Assembly: GCF_002179965.1 (NCBI RefSeq)
Contig: NZ_NGUQ01000037.1
Coordinates: forward strand, 558,001 to 622,000
Origin: Pandoraea sp. PE-S2T-3
GTDB lineage: Bacteria; Pseudomonadota; Gammaproteobacteria; Burkholderiales; Burkholderiaceae
Direction: 5' to 3'
DNA: 64,000 nt
Shown here: one piece after another, positions 16,868-24,903 of the stretch
Position numbering within the stretch: the first letter of the stretch is position 1
Layout of the letters: each line of letters starts with the position of its first letter
Position numbers and translations under genes: made by a program
Notes under the pieces: model-generated
Database searches by the model: none
Told to the model about the DNA's origin: nothing
The model's input: the letters and a program-made list of their open reading frames with translations, nothing else

Positions 16868-17850
16868 TGCGCGTCTCCGAGCAAGCAGCCTTCCGGTTGC
16901 GGTGCGCTGGGGGCGCGTCCGTCGGCGTAGTGGAAACCCTTCGGCAGCCCGGCATCCTGCACGTGGCCGTACAACGCTTCACCGGGCAGGGATTCGGCCA
17001 GCACGGCACGCGCTGCGGCAAGGGCGTCGACGTCGATACCGGTGTCGTAGCCCATCGCTTCGAGCAGAAACACCAGATCCTCCGTCACGATGTTGCCGGT
17101 CGCGCCGGGCGCGTACGGACATCCGCCAAGCCCGGCCTGACTCGCATCGATGGTCGTCACGCCGGCATCGAGTGCGGCAATCACGTTGGCCAGCCCTTGG
17201 CCGCGCGTATTGTGAAAATGCGCGCCGCCCGCCTTGCTGCCCACTTCGGCCTGCAAGCGACGGAACAGCCGGCGGACCTGCACCGGGTTGGCGTATCCGC
17301 TGGTATCCGACAAGCCCACTTCGTCGACACCGCACTCGGCCACGGCGAGACACATGCGCAGGGTCTGGTCATCGGTGACGTTGCCCGCAATCGTGCAACC
17401 AAATGCCACCGAAACCCCGGCTTCGATTTCGATGCCGGGGAAACGCGCGTCGCGCAGCGCCACGATTTCGCGCACTTCTTCGATCATCTGCGCCGTGGTC
17501 TTGCGAATGTTGGCCATCGAATGCTCGTCGGTGACCGAGACGGGCAACGTCAACTTATGCACGCCGGCTTCGAACGCCGCTTGCGAGCCACGCAGGTTTG
17601 GGGCGAGCACGGCCACGCGAAGGCCCGGAATCGACAGGGCATGGGCGACGACGTCGTGGATGTCGGCCATCTGCGGCAACAACTTGGCCGGCACGAACGA
17701 GCCGACTTCGATTTCTTTGAGACCGGCGGCAGCAAGCGCGGAAATCCAGCGCAGCTTGGCGGCGGTCGGCATCACGCGCTTCAAACTTTGCAGTCCGTCG
17801 CGAGGGCCGACTTCGCTCACGAGGACTCGCGGGGCGGAAGATTGTGTCAT
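16864..17850 (-). CDS. Hydroxymethylglutaryl-CoA lyase-like enzyme
   Basis: This is a 328-residue TIM-barrel lyase of the HMG-CoA lyase family, which splits 3-hydroxy-3-methyl dicarboxylyl-CoAs into acetyl-CoA and a keto acid. Key features are SEVGPRDGLQSLKRV (catalytic Arg-Asp pair and metal ligand) near residue 12, HFHNTRGQGLAN with the two metal-binding His, and the GLGGCPYAPGATGN loop carrying the catalytic Cys. Because the partner is a CoA transferase, the real substrate may be a citramalyl- or other hydroxyacyl-CoA rather than HMG-CoA. AGGAG precedes ATG 17850. It is the first gene of the operon, directly behind the IclR operators. Confidence 0.92.
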   Translation of the reverse strand: MTQSSAPRVLVSEVGPRDGLQSLKRVMPTAAKLRWISALAAAGLKEIEVGSFVPAKLLPQMADIHDVVAHALSIPGLRVAVLAPNLRGSQAAFEAGVHKLTLPVSVTDEHSMANIRKTTAQMIEEVREIVALRDARFPGIEIEAGVSVAFGCTIAGNVTDDQTLRMCLAVAECGVDEVGLSDTSGYANPVQVRRLFRRLQAEVGSKAGGAHFHNTRGQGLANVIAALDAGVTTIDASQAGLGGCPYAPGATGNIVTEDLVFLLEAMGYDTGIDVDALAAARAVLAESLPGEALYGHVQDAGLPKGFHYADGRAPSAPQPEGCLLGDAQ

Positions 17851-17866
17851 TCGGAGACTCCTGTTA

Positions 17867-17883
17867 GTTCTATCAGAAAGAAC
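17867..17883. promoter_or_regulatory. IclR operator copy 1
   Basis: GTTCTATCAGAAAGAAC is the least perfect of three related 17-bp palindromes. It sits 17 bp upstream of the lyase start and only 3 bp from copy 2, so the two form a tandem pair with a 20-bp centre-to-centre distance. Confidence 0.65.
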
Positions 17884-17886
17884 TAC

Positions 17887-17903
17887 GTTCTATTTGATAG
17901 AAC
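17887..17903. promoter_or_regulatory. IclR operator copy 2
   Basis: GTTCTATTTGATAGAAC is a 17-bp palindrome with one arm mismatch, in tandem with copy 1 upstream of the catabolic operon. Its outer halves GTTCTAT/ATAGAAC are identical to those of copy 3. Confidence 0.75.
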
Positions 17904-17970
17904 TATACGGGCATCATCGGCGGTATTTAAGTTGGGTAAACCCGTATTTTCCTCATTTTATGGAACTTGT

Positions 17971-17987
17971 GTTCTATCCGATAGAAC
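17971..17987. promoter_or_regulatory. IclR operator copy 3
   Basis: GTTCTATCCGATAGAAC is a perfect 17-bp palindrome (8-bp arms around a central C), 43 bp upstream of the GTG start of the iclR gene. It probably mediates autoregulation, while copies 1 and 2 control the divergent operon. Confidence 0.78.
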
Positions 17988-18030
17988 TGTAGAGTGGCCG
18001 CATTCAACGAATTCATGACAGGGGACGCGA

Positions 18031-18831
18031 GTGGCACACGAGGAATCGGACATGACGGCGCAAGCGTCGGACGGTGGCAGCGGGGTGGCCGTGCTGGATC
18101 GAGCATTCGCGATCCTCAACGCGTTCGGCCCATCTGAGGATGGTTTGACGCTCACCGAAATCTCGCTGCGCACCGATCTCTACAAGAGCACGGTGCTGCG
18201 ATTGCTCGGTGCGCTTGAACACGGTGGTTTCATTCGCAAGCTCGGCGACGGGCGCTATGCCATCGGGCCACAGCCGCTGCGTCTCGCAGCGCGCTATCAG
18301 CGGTCGTTTCAAGTCGGGCCGGTGATCGAGCCAATCCTTCAGCAGTTGAGCCGTGAACTGGGCGAGACGGCTTCGTTGTATGTCCGTCAGGGCGACCAAC
18401 GATTGGTGCTGTACCGGGTGGAGCCGACGCGCGCGGTGCGCGTGTCGATCCGAATCGGCGAAGAGTTTCCGATTTCGAAAGGCGCTTCGGGGAAGGTGTT
18501 GCTCGCGTTCACGGAGAGCGACGATCCGCGTTGGGACGACGTGCGCGAGCGTCTCTGGGCCGTCTCGTTCGGCGAACGCGATCCAGAAACAGCCTCGGTG
18601 TCGGTGCCGGTGTTTGGGGCGAGCGGTGAGTTCGTCGGTGCGCTGACGCTCTCGGGACCGAAAGCGCGCTTCGACATGGCGTCAGCGGTTAAACAGGCGC
18701 TGACGGCGTTACTCGATGGGGCACGTCGCGCAACGGTCGCGCTGGGTGGCATGGGCGAGCGCTACGACGCAAGTCTTGCGGCGACGCGCCAATCGGGATT
18801 TACGGTGCCGGGGCAGGGCGCAAACGCCTGA
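18031..18831 (+). CDS. IclR-family transcriptional regulator
   Basis: This is a 266-residue IclR-type regulator. An N-terminal winged helix-turn-helix (LTLTEISLRTDLYKSTVLRLL, about residues 37-57) is followed by the ligand-binding IclR domain (GETASLYVRQGDQRLVLYRVEP, then FPISKGASGKVLLAF). The GTG start at 18031 follows AGGGGACG at good spacing. It is divergent from the lyase/CoA-transferase/MFS/amidohydrolase operon, and three palindromes of one motif lie between them. It most likely controls that operon and itself, with the pathway substrate or a CoA-independent intermediate as ligand. Confidence 0.92.
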   Translation: MAHEESDMTAQASDGGSGVAVLDRAFAILNAFGPSEDGLTLTEISLRTDLYKSTVLRLLGALEHGGFIRKLGDGRYAIGPQPLRLAARYQRSFQVGPVIEPILQQLSRELGETASLYVRQGDQRLVLYRVEPTRAVRVSIRIGEEFPISKGASGKVLLAFTESDDPRWDDVRERLWAVSFGERDPETASVSVPVFGASGEFVGALTLSGPKARFDMASAVKQALTALLDGARRATVALGGMGERYDASLAATRQSGFTVPGQGANA

Positions 18832-18858
18832 ACGTCTGCCCCTGAACGGCCGGCGATG

Positions 18859-19548
18859 TTAATCGCCCTTGCGAATCGCCTCCGCCACGACGGTGAGCAC
18901 CTCCGTGGCCGTATTCTCGGAGTGCGCCTTGAGCACTGCACCCAGCCGCGGGCGGCCATCCTCTCTCAGCGCACGCATGATCTGCTCATGCTCTTCGTGC
19001 GATTCCTGCCAACGCAAATGATCGGCATTTGCCGCACCACGCGCGCGGTGAACCTTGCTCATCAACGCCGCATAAATCGATGACAGCACCGGGTTGGCCG
19101 CACCGTCGACGATCAGTTGATGAATCTCCTGATTGATGCGGAAGTAGTCGGTGCGATTCCCCTTGCTGTGCGCGTCGAGCATCTGAAGATGCTTCTTTTC
19201 AAGCGTCCGTAGCGCCACATCCGTGAGGCGTATCGCGGCCAATTCGCCCGCGGTGCGCTCCAGTCCATGCAGCGTCTCGAAGGTGGCGCGCAACTCCTCC
19301 AGATCGAGCGGTGCCACGCGGTAGCCGATGTACTGCCGGTGCAGTACCAGTCCCTCCGACACCAGTGTCTTCAACGCCTCGCGCAAGGGCGTCTTCGAAA
19401 CATCGAAAAGCTCGCAAAGCGCCTTCTCATCGATGCGTTCGCCGGGCGGGAGTTCGCCTTCTTCAATCATCACGCGAAGGCGGGCAGCGATCTCGGCGGA
19501 CATACCGAGCGTGCGAAGTCTGGGGGAGTGCTGGAGCGGGAGGGCCAC
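18859..19548 (-). CDS. GntR-family regulator, FCD subfamily
   Basis: This is a 229-residue GntR-type repressor. The N-terminal winged helix includes IDEKALCELFDVSKTPLREALK (residues about 38-60). The all-helical FCD effector domain follows (about 85-215), with YFRINQEIHQLIVDGAANP as its ligand/metal face. The start is GTG at 19548 with only a weak ribosome site. It is convergent with iclR and divergent from the MFS/hydantoinase operon, of which it is the likely repressor. A TAGGGA-AA-TCCCTA dyad lies in the 176-bp intergenic region. Confidence 0.9.
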   Translation of the reverse strand: MALPLQHSPRLRTLGMSAEIAARLRVMIEEGELPPGERIDEKALCELFDVSKTPLREALKTLVSEGLVLHRQYIGYRVAPLDLEELRATFETLHGLERTAGELAAIRLTDVALRTLEKKHLQMLDAHSKGNRTDYFRINQEIHQLIVDGAANPVLSSIYAALMSKVHRARGAANADHLRWQESHEEHEQIMRALREDGRPRLGAVLKAHSENTATEVLTVVAEAIRKGD

Positions 19549-19592
19549 GGTGTCTCGTTATCAATTATCAGTGTCGAAAAGATCCTACCATA

Positions 19593-19606
19593 TAGGGAAA
19601 TCCCTA
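19593..19606. promoter_or_regulatory. Candidate GntR operator
   Basis: TAGGGA (19593-19598) and TCCCTA (19601-19606) form an inverted repeat with 2-bp spacing, 45 bp upstream of the gntR start and about 120 bp upstream of the MFS start. GntR/FCD regulators usually bind short dyads of this size. The assignment is inferred from position. Confidence 0.45.
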
Positions 19607-19724
19607 CGTATCATCTCAATAAAATCAATTATTTACCGACGTTGTAATTACAGATTACAGATTCTATACTCACTCCCAAGTTGCGCGACGACGGTACTCA
19701 AGTCATCTAATCGGGAGATTCACC

Positions 19725-21023
19725 ATGCAGTCGACAAGCAGGGCCGCAACGCTGACCGGCGCGAAGAGCACGGTTCGCTGGAAGATCTTTTTTCTGATGC
19801 TGTTCCTCATCGCCGTGAACTACATCGACCGCGCGTCGTTGTCGGTGGCGATGCCGTTGATCTCGAAAGAATTCGACCTCACGCCGGCGATGGAGGGGCT
19901 GATTCTGAGCGGCTTCTTCTGGACGTATGCCGTCATGCAGATTCCGGGCGGCATGCTCGCCGACAAGTACAAGCCGCGCATCGTCATTGCGCTGGCGACC
20001 GTCTTCTGGGGGCTGTTTCAGGCCGCTGCGGCGTTTTGCACCAGCGCCACCACGCTGCTGCTGACCCGCTTCGGGCTGGGCGCCGCCGAGGCACCGATCT
20101 ATCCGGCGGGCGGCAAGCTCAATGCCATCTGGATGACCCAGAACGAGCGCGGCCGCGGCGCCACCTTGCTCGACGGCGGCGCGCCGCTGGGGGCGGCACT
20201 GGGCGCGATCATCATCACGTGGCTGATCACCGTGTTGGGCTCATGGCGTCTCGCGTTTGTCGTGGCAGGTGTCGGCACGATGCTCGCGGGGTATCTGGCA
20301 TGGCGCTACATCCGCAATTCACCGCGTGAACACCCGGCCGTGAACGAAGAAGAGGCCAACTACATCGAGATGGCGCAGGCGTCCGAGCACCGCGCCGAGC
20401 CGGAGAACCTGTCGGGCCGCTCGATGGATTTCTTCAAATACCGCTCGGTCTGGTGCATGGCCCTCGGCTGGATGTGCTTCAACACTGTGTTCTACGGCTT
20501 GCTGACGTGGATGCCGAACTATCTGCACAAGGTGCACGGCTTCGACATCAAGCAGATGGGCGGCGCGAGTTTCATCATCTTCTTCTGCGGTTTCGTCGGT
20601 GAGTTGATCGGCGGCTGGATCGGCGACAAGTGGAAAGCGGCCGGCGGCTCGCCCAACAAGGTGATGCGCACGCTCTTCGGTATTGCCGCTGTCATCGCCA
20701 CCGCATCGATCTTCTCGGTGGCGTATGTCACCAGCGACGTGGTGACCGTCGTGTTGCTGTCCTCGACGCTCTTCTTCCTTCGCTGGTGTGGCTTGTACTG
20801 GTGCATTCCGTCGATTCTCGGCACCCGCAACAAGATTGGTTTCCTCGGCGGCGTGATGAATCTCGGCGGCAACATCGGCGGTATCAGCGTGCCGCTGATC
20901 GTCGGCCTGATCGTGCAGACCACCGGCTCGTACTTTCTCGCGCTGATGTTCTTTGCGGCCGCCGGCGTGGGCTTGCTCGTGTGCTCCACGTTGATCGATT
21001 ACGAAAGAAAACTCCCTGTCTGA
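19725..21023 (+). CDS. MFS transporter (ACS family)
   Basis: This is a 432-residue major-facilitator carrier with about 12 transmembrane helices. The start (WKIFFLMLFLIAVNYIDRAS, then LSVAMPLISKEFDLTPAMEG) and the motif FWTYAVMQIPGGMLADKYKPR are typical of the anion:cation symporter group. The central loop (about 205-230) is hydrophilic. GGGAG precedes the ATG. As the first gene of the hydantoinase cluster it presumably imports a hydantoin, pyrimidine-like or malonate-type compound; the exact substrate is not predictable. Confidence 0.92.
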   Translation: MQSTSRAATLTGAKSTVRWKIFFLMLFLIAVNYIDRASLSVAMPLISKEFDLTPAMEGLILSGFFWTYAVMQIPGGMLADKYKPRIVIALATVFWGLFQAAAAFCTSATTLLLTRFGLGAAEAPIYPAGGKLNAIWMTQNERGRGATLLDGGAPLGAALGAIIITWLITVLGSWRLAFVVAGVGTMLAGYLAWRYIRNSPREHPAVNEEEANYIEMAQASEHRAEPENLSGRSMDFFKYRSVWCMALGWMCFNTVFYGLLTWMPNYLHKVHGFDIKQMGGASFIIFFCGFVGELIGGWIGDKWKAAGGSPNKVMRTLFGIAAVIATASIFSVAYVTSDVVTVVLLSSTLFFLRWCGLYWCIPSILGTRNKIGFLGGVMNLGGNIGGISVPLIVGLIVQTTGSYFLALMFFAAAGVGLLVCSTLIDYERKLPV

Positions 21024-21098
21024 TTCACCGATTTGCCGGATCGGCTCGCGCTTGTAGCGGCCGATCTTTGCCTCTCCGCTTTTTGCTTTGAAACGACA

Positions 21099-21833
21099 AT
21101 GACAAAAAACTCCCGCACTTTGCTTGGCATGCTTACGCCGTCCTCCAACACCGCGCTGGAACCCATCACCAGTGCCATGGTTGCCGGGCTGCCCGATGTC
21201 AGTGTCCATTTTTCACGCTTTCGTGTGACCGAAATTTCGCTGGGTTCGACGGCGCTCGGCCAGTTCGATCTCGACAAGATTCTCGACGCCGCGAAGTTGC
21301 TTGCCGATGCCGAAGTCGACGTCATCGCCTGGAACGGCACGTCGGCGGGCTGGCTCGGGTTCGAGACCGATGAAGCCCTGTGCCGCCAGATCACCGAGGC
21401 GACGGGTATTCCTGCGACGACGTCCGTGCTGGCGCTCAACGAGATTCTCGAACAAACCGGTGTCAAGGAACTCGGCCTCGTCACGCCGTATCTGGAGGAC
21501 GTGCAGCAGCGGATCATCGCCAACTACGCGCGCAAGGGCATTCAGTGCACGGCGGAGCGTCACCTGAACCTGCGCAAGAATTTCGAATTCTCCGAAGTCG
21601 ACGGCGACACGCTCACGCGCCTCGTGAATGAAGTGGCCGGGCAACGTCCGCAAGCCATCACCACGTTCTGCACCAATCTGCATGCCGCGCCGCTGGCACG
21701 CGCACTCGAAGCGCAGACCGGGATTCCGGTGTACGACACGATTTCGACGGTGATCTGGAAATCGATGAAGATCGCCGGCTTGGATACCCGTGCGTTGTCC
21801 GAGTGGGGACAACTGTTCGCCACAGGGGAGTGA
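21099..21833 (+). CDS. Asp/Glu racemase-superfamily protein (maleate isomerase / arylmalonate decarboxylase type)
   Basis: This is a 244-residue protein of the superfamily containing maleate cis-trans isomerase, arylmalonate decarboxylase and ectoine-utilisation EutA. Visible segments are LLGMLTPSSNTALEPIT, the anion-binding DVIAWNGTSAGWLGFETDE loop (canonical Cys replaced by Thr/Ser), and AITTFCTNLHAAPLARALE with one retained Cys. The ATG at 21099 is used; an in-frame start at 21033 would add an unrelated leader. It ends 4 bp before the hydantoinase gene, so the two are coupled. It may isomerise or decarboxylate a pathway intermediate. Confidence 0.85.
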   Translation: MTKNSRTLLGMLTPSSNTALEPITSAMVAGLPDVSVHFSRFRVTEISLGSTALGQFDLDKILDAAKLLADAEVDVIAWNGTSAGWLGFETDEALCRQITEATGIPATTSVLALNEILEQTGVKELGLVTPYLEDVQQRIIANYARKGIQCTAERHLNLRKNFEFSEVDGDTLTRLVNEVAGQRPQAITTFCTNLHAAPLARALEAQTGIPVYDTISTVIWKSMKIAGLDTRALSEWGQLFATGE

Positions 21834-21837
21834 TGCG

Positions 21838-23271
21838 ATGACGAATGCGTATTCAGGCGACCAACCCTTTGATCTGGTCATTCGCAATGCCGACGTGGTG
21901 ACCGCGTCCGATCGCTTCCAGACTGACATCGGCGTGAGCGACGGCGTTATCGTTGCCCTCGGCCGTCGACTCGGCCCGGGCAAGCGTGAAGTCGATGCGA
22001 CGGGCTTGCTTGCCATGCCGGGTGGTGTCGACGGGCACTGCCACCTTGATCAACCGATGCCCGACGGCCTACGCATGGCCGATGACTTTTTCACCGGGAC
22101 GCGGGCGGCCGTTTGCGGCGGCACGACCACAGTGATTCCGTTCGCCGCGCAGGAGAAGGGCGGTTCGCTCAGGGCCGCCGTCGAGGACTATCACCAGCGG
22201 GCGAACGGGCGCGCTGTGGTGGATTACGGCTTCCACCTGATCGTTGCCGACCCCACGGAGAAGGTACTGCGCGAAGAACTTCCGCAGCTGATTCAGGAAG
22301 GCTACACCTCGTTCAAGATCTACATGACTTACGACGATCTGAAGCTATCGGATCGAGAAATTCTGGAGGTGCTCTCGGTGGCCCGCGAGCATGGTGCGCT
22401 GGTGATGGTGCACGCGGAGAACTCGGATTGCATCGCGTGGTTGACGGACAAGTTGGTCGGGCAAGGCCGTATCGCGCCGAAGTTTCACGGGCTGGCACGC
22501 CCCGCCGCGGTCGAGCGCGAAGCCACCCATCGGGCGATCACGTTTGCCGAGCTGGTCGATGTGCCGATTCTGATCGTGCATGTGTCCGGAAAGGATGCGA
22601 TCGGGCAAATTCGCTGGGCGCAAGGGCGTGGCATGCCGATTCTCGCCGAGACGTGTCCGCAGTATCTCTACCTCACGGCTGACGATATGGGGCATCCGGG
22701 CGACGACGGCTATGCCGGTGCGAAATGCGTGTGCAGCCCGCCGCCGCGAGATTCCGACAATCAGGAAGCGGTCTGGAAAGCGTTGAAACAGGGCGTGTTC
22801 TCGGTGTTTTCATCAGACCACGCACCGTTCAACTACGACGATCCGCAGGGCAAGAAGCCGGGCGGCAACGCGCAGTCGTTCGAACACATTCCCAACGGCA
22901 TCCCCGGCATTGAAACGCGGTTGCCGCTGCTGTTCGACGGCGTACGTCAGGGGCGATTGTCGCTACACAAGTTTGTCGAGCTGACGTCGTATCGTCCGGC
23001 ACGGCTGTATGGCCTGTACCCGCGCAAAGGCACGATTGCCATCGGGGCGGACGCCGACATCGTGTTGTGGGATCCGGATGCCCGCGTGCAGATCACGAAC
23101 GACGCGTTGCATCACGCCGTCGACTACACGCCGTACGAGGGCAGGGAAGTGACCGGCTGGCCGGTGCATTGTTTCTCGCGGGGCGAGCAACTGGTTGCCA
23201 ATCGCCAATACCTTGAACCGACGCCGGGACGCGGGCAGTTTTTGCCTGCCGACGCCCCGTCGCTGGTGTGA
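21838..23271 (+). CDS. Dihydropyrimidinase / D-hydantoinase
   Basis: This is a 477-residue cyclic amidohydrolase that opens hydantoin or dihydropyrimidine rings to N-carbamoyl acids. The binuclear metal site is visible: GHCHLDQPM (HxH), the carboxylated Lys in YTSFKIYMTYDD, VMVHAENSD, LIVHVSGKDA and the Asp in SSDHAPFNYDDPQGK. The C-terminal FVELTSYRPARLYGLYPRKG is typical of hydantoinases. The ATG at 21838 follows AGGGGAG and begins MTNAYSGDQ. Its neighbours are two racemase-fold proteins and a carrier. No N-carbamoylase or HyuC gene is adjacent, so later steps must be encoded elsewhere or be non-standard. Confidence 0.93.
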   Translation: MTNAYSGDQPFDLVIRNADVVTASDRFQTDIGVSDGVIVALGRRLGPGKREVDATGLLAMPGGVDGHCHLDQPMPDGLRMADDFFTGTRAAVCGGTTTVIPFAAQEKGGSLRAAVEDYHQRANGRAVVDYGFHLIVADPTEKVLREELPQLIQEGYTSFKIYMTYDDLKLSDREILEVLSVAREHGALVMVHAENSDCIAWLTDKLVGQGRIAPKFHGLARPAAVEREATHRAITFAELVDVPILIVHVSGKDAIGQIRWAQGRGMPILAETCPQYLYLTADDMGHPGDDGYAGAKCVCSPPPRDSDNQEAVWKALKQGVFSVFSSDHAPFNYDDPQGKKPGGNAQSFEHIPNGIPGIETRLPLLFDGVRQGRLSLHKFVELTSYRPARLYGLYPRKGTIAIGADADIVLWDPDARVQITNDALHHAVDYTPYEGREVTGWPVHCFSRGEQLVANRQYLEPTPGRGQFLPADAPSLV

Positions 23272-23294
23272 CGCACAGACAAGGAGACGACGCG

Positions 23295-24032
23295 ATGCGC
23301 TTGCTCGTGATCAACCCCAATATTTCCACCAGCGTGACGGCGCTGATCGAGGCGGAAGCCCGCCGGGCAGCTTCACCTGACACGGCGCTGTCGTTTGCCA
23401 CCGCGCAATTCGGTGTGGCGTATATCGAAACGCGCTTCGAGGCGCTGACGGGTGGCTATGCGACGGCATGTGCCGCAGCCGAGCGCGCAGGAACGTTCGA
23501 TGGCCTCGTCGTGGCGGCCTTCGGCGATCCCGGCTTGGGCGGCATCAAGGAGTTGTTCGATGTACCGGTCGTCGGCATGACCGAAGCCGCGCTGGCGAGT
23601 GCCTGCCTGCTCGGCAACCGGTTCTCGATCATTGCCATTTCTCACCGCATTCAGGCGTGGTACCGCGAGTGCGTGGCAGCAAACGGTTTGTCGTCGCGGC
23701 TGGCGAGCATTCGCAGTCTCACGTCACCGCTGAGCGACATTGCCACGGTTCAGGAAGATCATGCGGCCCGGCTCATCGAGCTGAGCCAGATGGCGGTGGA
23801 GCAAGACGGGGCCGACGTCATCATCGTCGCCGGGGCACCGCTGGCCGGGCTGGCACGCCAGTTGCGCGGGCAGATTCCGGTGCCCGTTGTCGATGGCGTC
23901 TCCAGCGCGGTCAGGCACTGCGAATCGTTGATGGCGCTGCAACCGGGGACGGCGACGGGCGGCAGCTTCCAGCGCCCGCCGAGAAAAGACAATGCCGGAT
24001 TGCCGCCTGCATTGCGGGCGTTACTCGAGTGA
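23295..24032 (+). CDS. Hydantoin-racemase-like protein lacking both catalytic cysteines
   Basis: This is a 245-residue protein of the Asp/Glu/hydantoin racemase fold (LLVINPNISTSVTALIEAE at the N-terminus). Family racemases carry one Cys in ACFxDPGL and another in LGCAGM. Here these segments read AAFGDPGLGGIKEL and VAGAPLAGLAR, so both acid/base cysteines are missing. The fold and anion-binding surroundings (VGMTEAALASA) are kept. It may bind substrate, catalyse a cysteine-independent reaction, or be regulatory. The ATG at 23295 follows AAGGAGACG. It is the last gene of the operon before the terminator at 24058. Confidence 0.85.
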   Translation: MRLLVINPNISTSVTALIEAEARRAASPDTALSFATAQFGVAYIETRFEALTGGYATACAAAERAGTFDGLVVAAFGDPGLGGIKELFDVPVVGMTEAALASACLLGNRFSIIAISHRIQAWYRECVAANGLSSRLASIRSLTSPLSDIATVQEDHAARLIELSQMAVEQDGADVIIVAGAPLAGLARQLRGQIPVPVVDGVSSAVRHCESLMALQPGTATGGSFQRPPRKDNAGLPPALRALLE

Positions 24033-24057
24033 CAGGAGGAGGAAGGGAAGGAAGTGA

Positions 24058-24093
24058 AAGGCCGGCGCGCAAACGTTGCCGGCCTTCGTTTTT
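24058..24093 (+). terminator. Rho-independent terminator of the hydantoinase operon
   Basis: AAGGCCGGC (24058-24066) pairs perfectly with GCCGGCCTT (24078-24086) around an 11-nt loop and is followed by CGTTTTT. It lies 26 bp after the racemase-like stop and isolates this operon from the injection-system genes that follow. Confidence 0.85.
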
Positions 24094-24307
24094 CTATCGC
24101 CGAGCAAAACGCCGTGCTCATGTGCTACAGTTCCGCAGCAAAAAATGAAAGCGGGACGCTGAAACGCTCAGGAATGCCGAACATATCGGATATTTCGTTT
24201 CGCTAACCAAGACGGCGTAGGAAAAATAACGACAAAGCAGTGCCGGTAGTCGTAAGTGTTGTACCGAATCAGATAAGCAACTGGATTGCGAACGGTATCG
24301 GGGAACC

Positions 24308-24883
24308 ATGATTAACGCTGCTGTGGGCCACCTGGCGGGGCGGCTCAACGAATATTTAAAACAAGCCTACACACTCACCGAAGACATCGTGACGATGTCC
24401 GGTCTCGTGGATATGCACGGGCATGCCATTGCCGACACGAACAACCGTTTGGTCGTGTTCCTCACGCATATCGAACGAGACACGGGCCCCTATCGCCAGT
24501 CTTTGCCGGGTGACGCCGGCGCGTCGCGCGTGACGGCCACCGTCGCGCCGCTCTACCTGAATCTCTACGTGATGGTGGCTGCCAACTACACCGGCGGCAA
24601 TTACGAGGATTCGCTCAAACTGATCTCCGGCGCGATCCAGTTCTTCCAGCGTTATCCGGTCTTCGACCACCAGTCGTCGCCATCACTCGATGCGCGCATC
24701 GACCGGCTGGTACTTGAGATCGAGAACCTCAATATTCGCGAACTCAGCAATCTGTGGACGATGCTTGGCGGCAAATATCTGCCGTCGGTGCTGTACAAGG
24801 TGCGCCTGATGGCCCCCGATACCGGCGATGTCGTCGGTACCGTGCCGACGGTGCGCACGCCTGTACCGGCGCTCAATCACTGA
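24308..24883 (+). CDS. CIS cap/terminator protein, DUF4255 (Afp16/Pvc16-like)
   Basis: This is a 191-residue protein matching the DUF4255 (Pvc16 N-terminal) family, which in Afp/PVC particles caps the distal end of tube and sheath and sets length. Family segments seen are VGHLAGRLNEYLKQAYTL, APLYLNLYVMVAANY and YEDSLKLISGAIQFFQRYPVF, and the final LSNLWTMLGGKYLPSVLYKVRL. GGGGAACC precedes the ATG. It is the first gene of a uniformly plus-strand locus that runs to 49546. In classical afp clusters this gene sits near the end, so its first position here is a different gene order. Confidence 0.9.
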   Translation: MINAAVGHLAGRLNEYLKQAYTLTEDIVTMSGLVDMHGHAIADTNNRLVVFLTHIERDTGPYRQSLPGDAGASRVTATVAPLYLNLYVMVAANYTGGNYEDSLKLISGAIQFFQRYPVFDHQSSPSLDARIDRLVLEIENLNIRELSNLWTMLGGKYLPSVLYKVRLMAPDTGDVVGTVPTVRTPVPALNH

Positions 24884-24903
24884 CCCGGCCCGGAGAGCGC
24901 CCC

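Noticed and set aside
15710-16930. 406-codon plus-strand frame over the CoA transferase gene
   Set aside because: It is antisense to a canonical CaiB-family gene; no motif or ribosome site supports it.
18852-18867. GGCGAT-GTTA-ATCGCC hairpin between iclR and gntR
   Set aside because: The stem is only 6 bp, overlaps the gntR stop codon and has no T-run, so it could be chance in GC-rich sequence.
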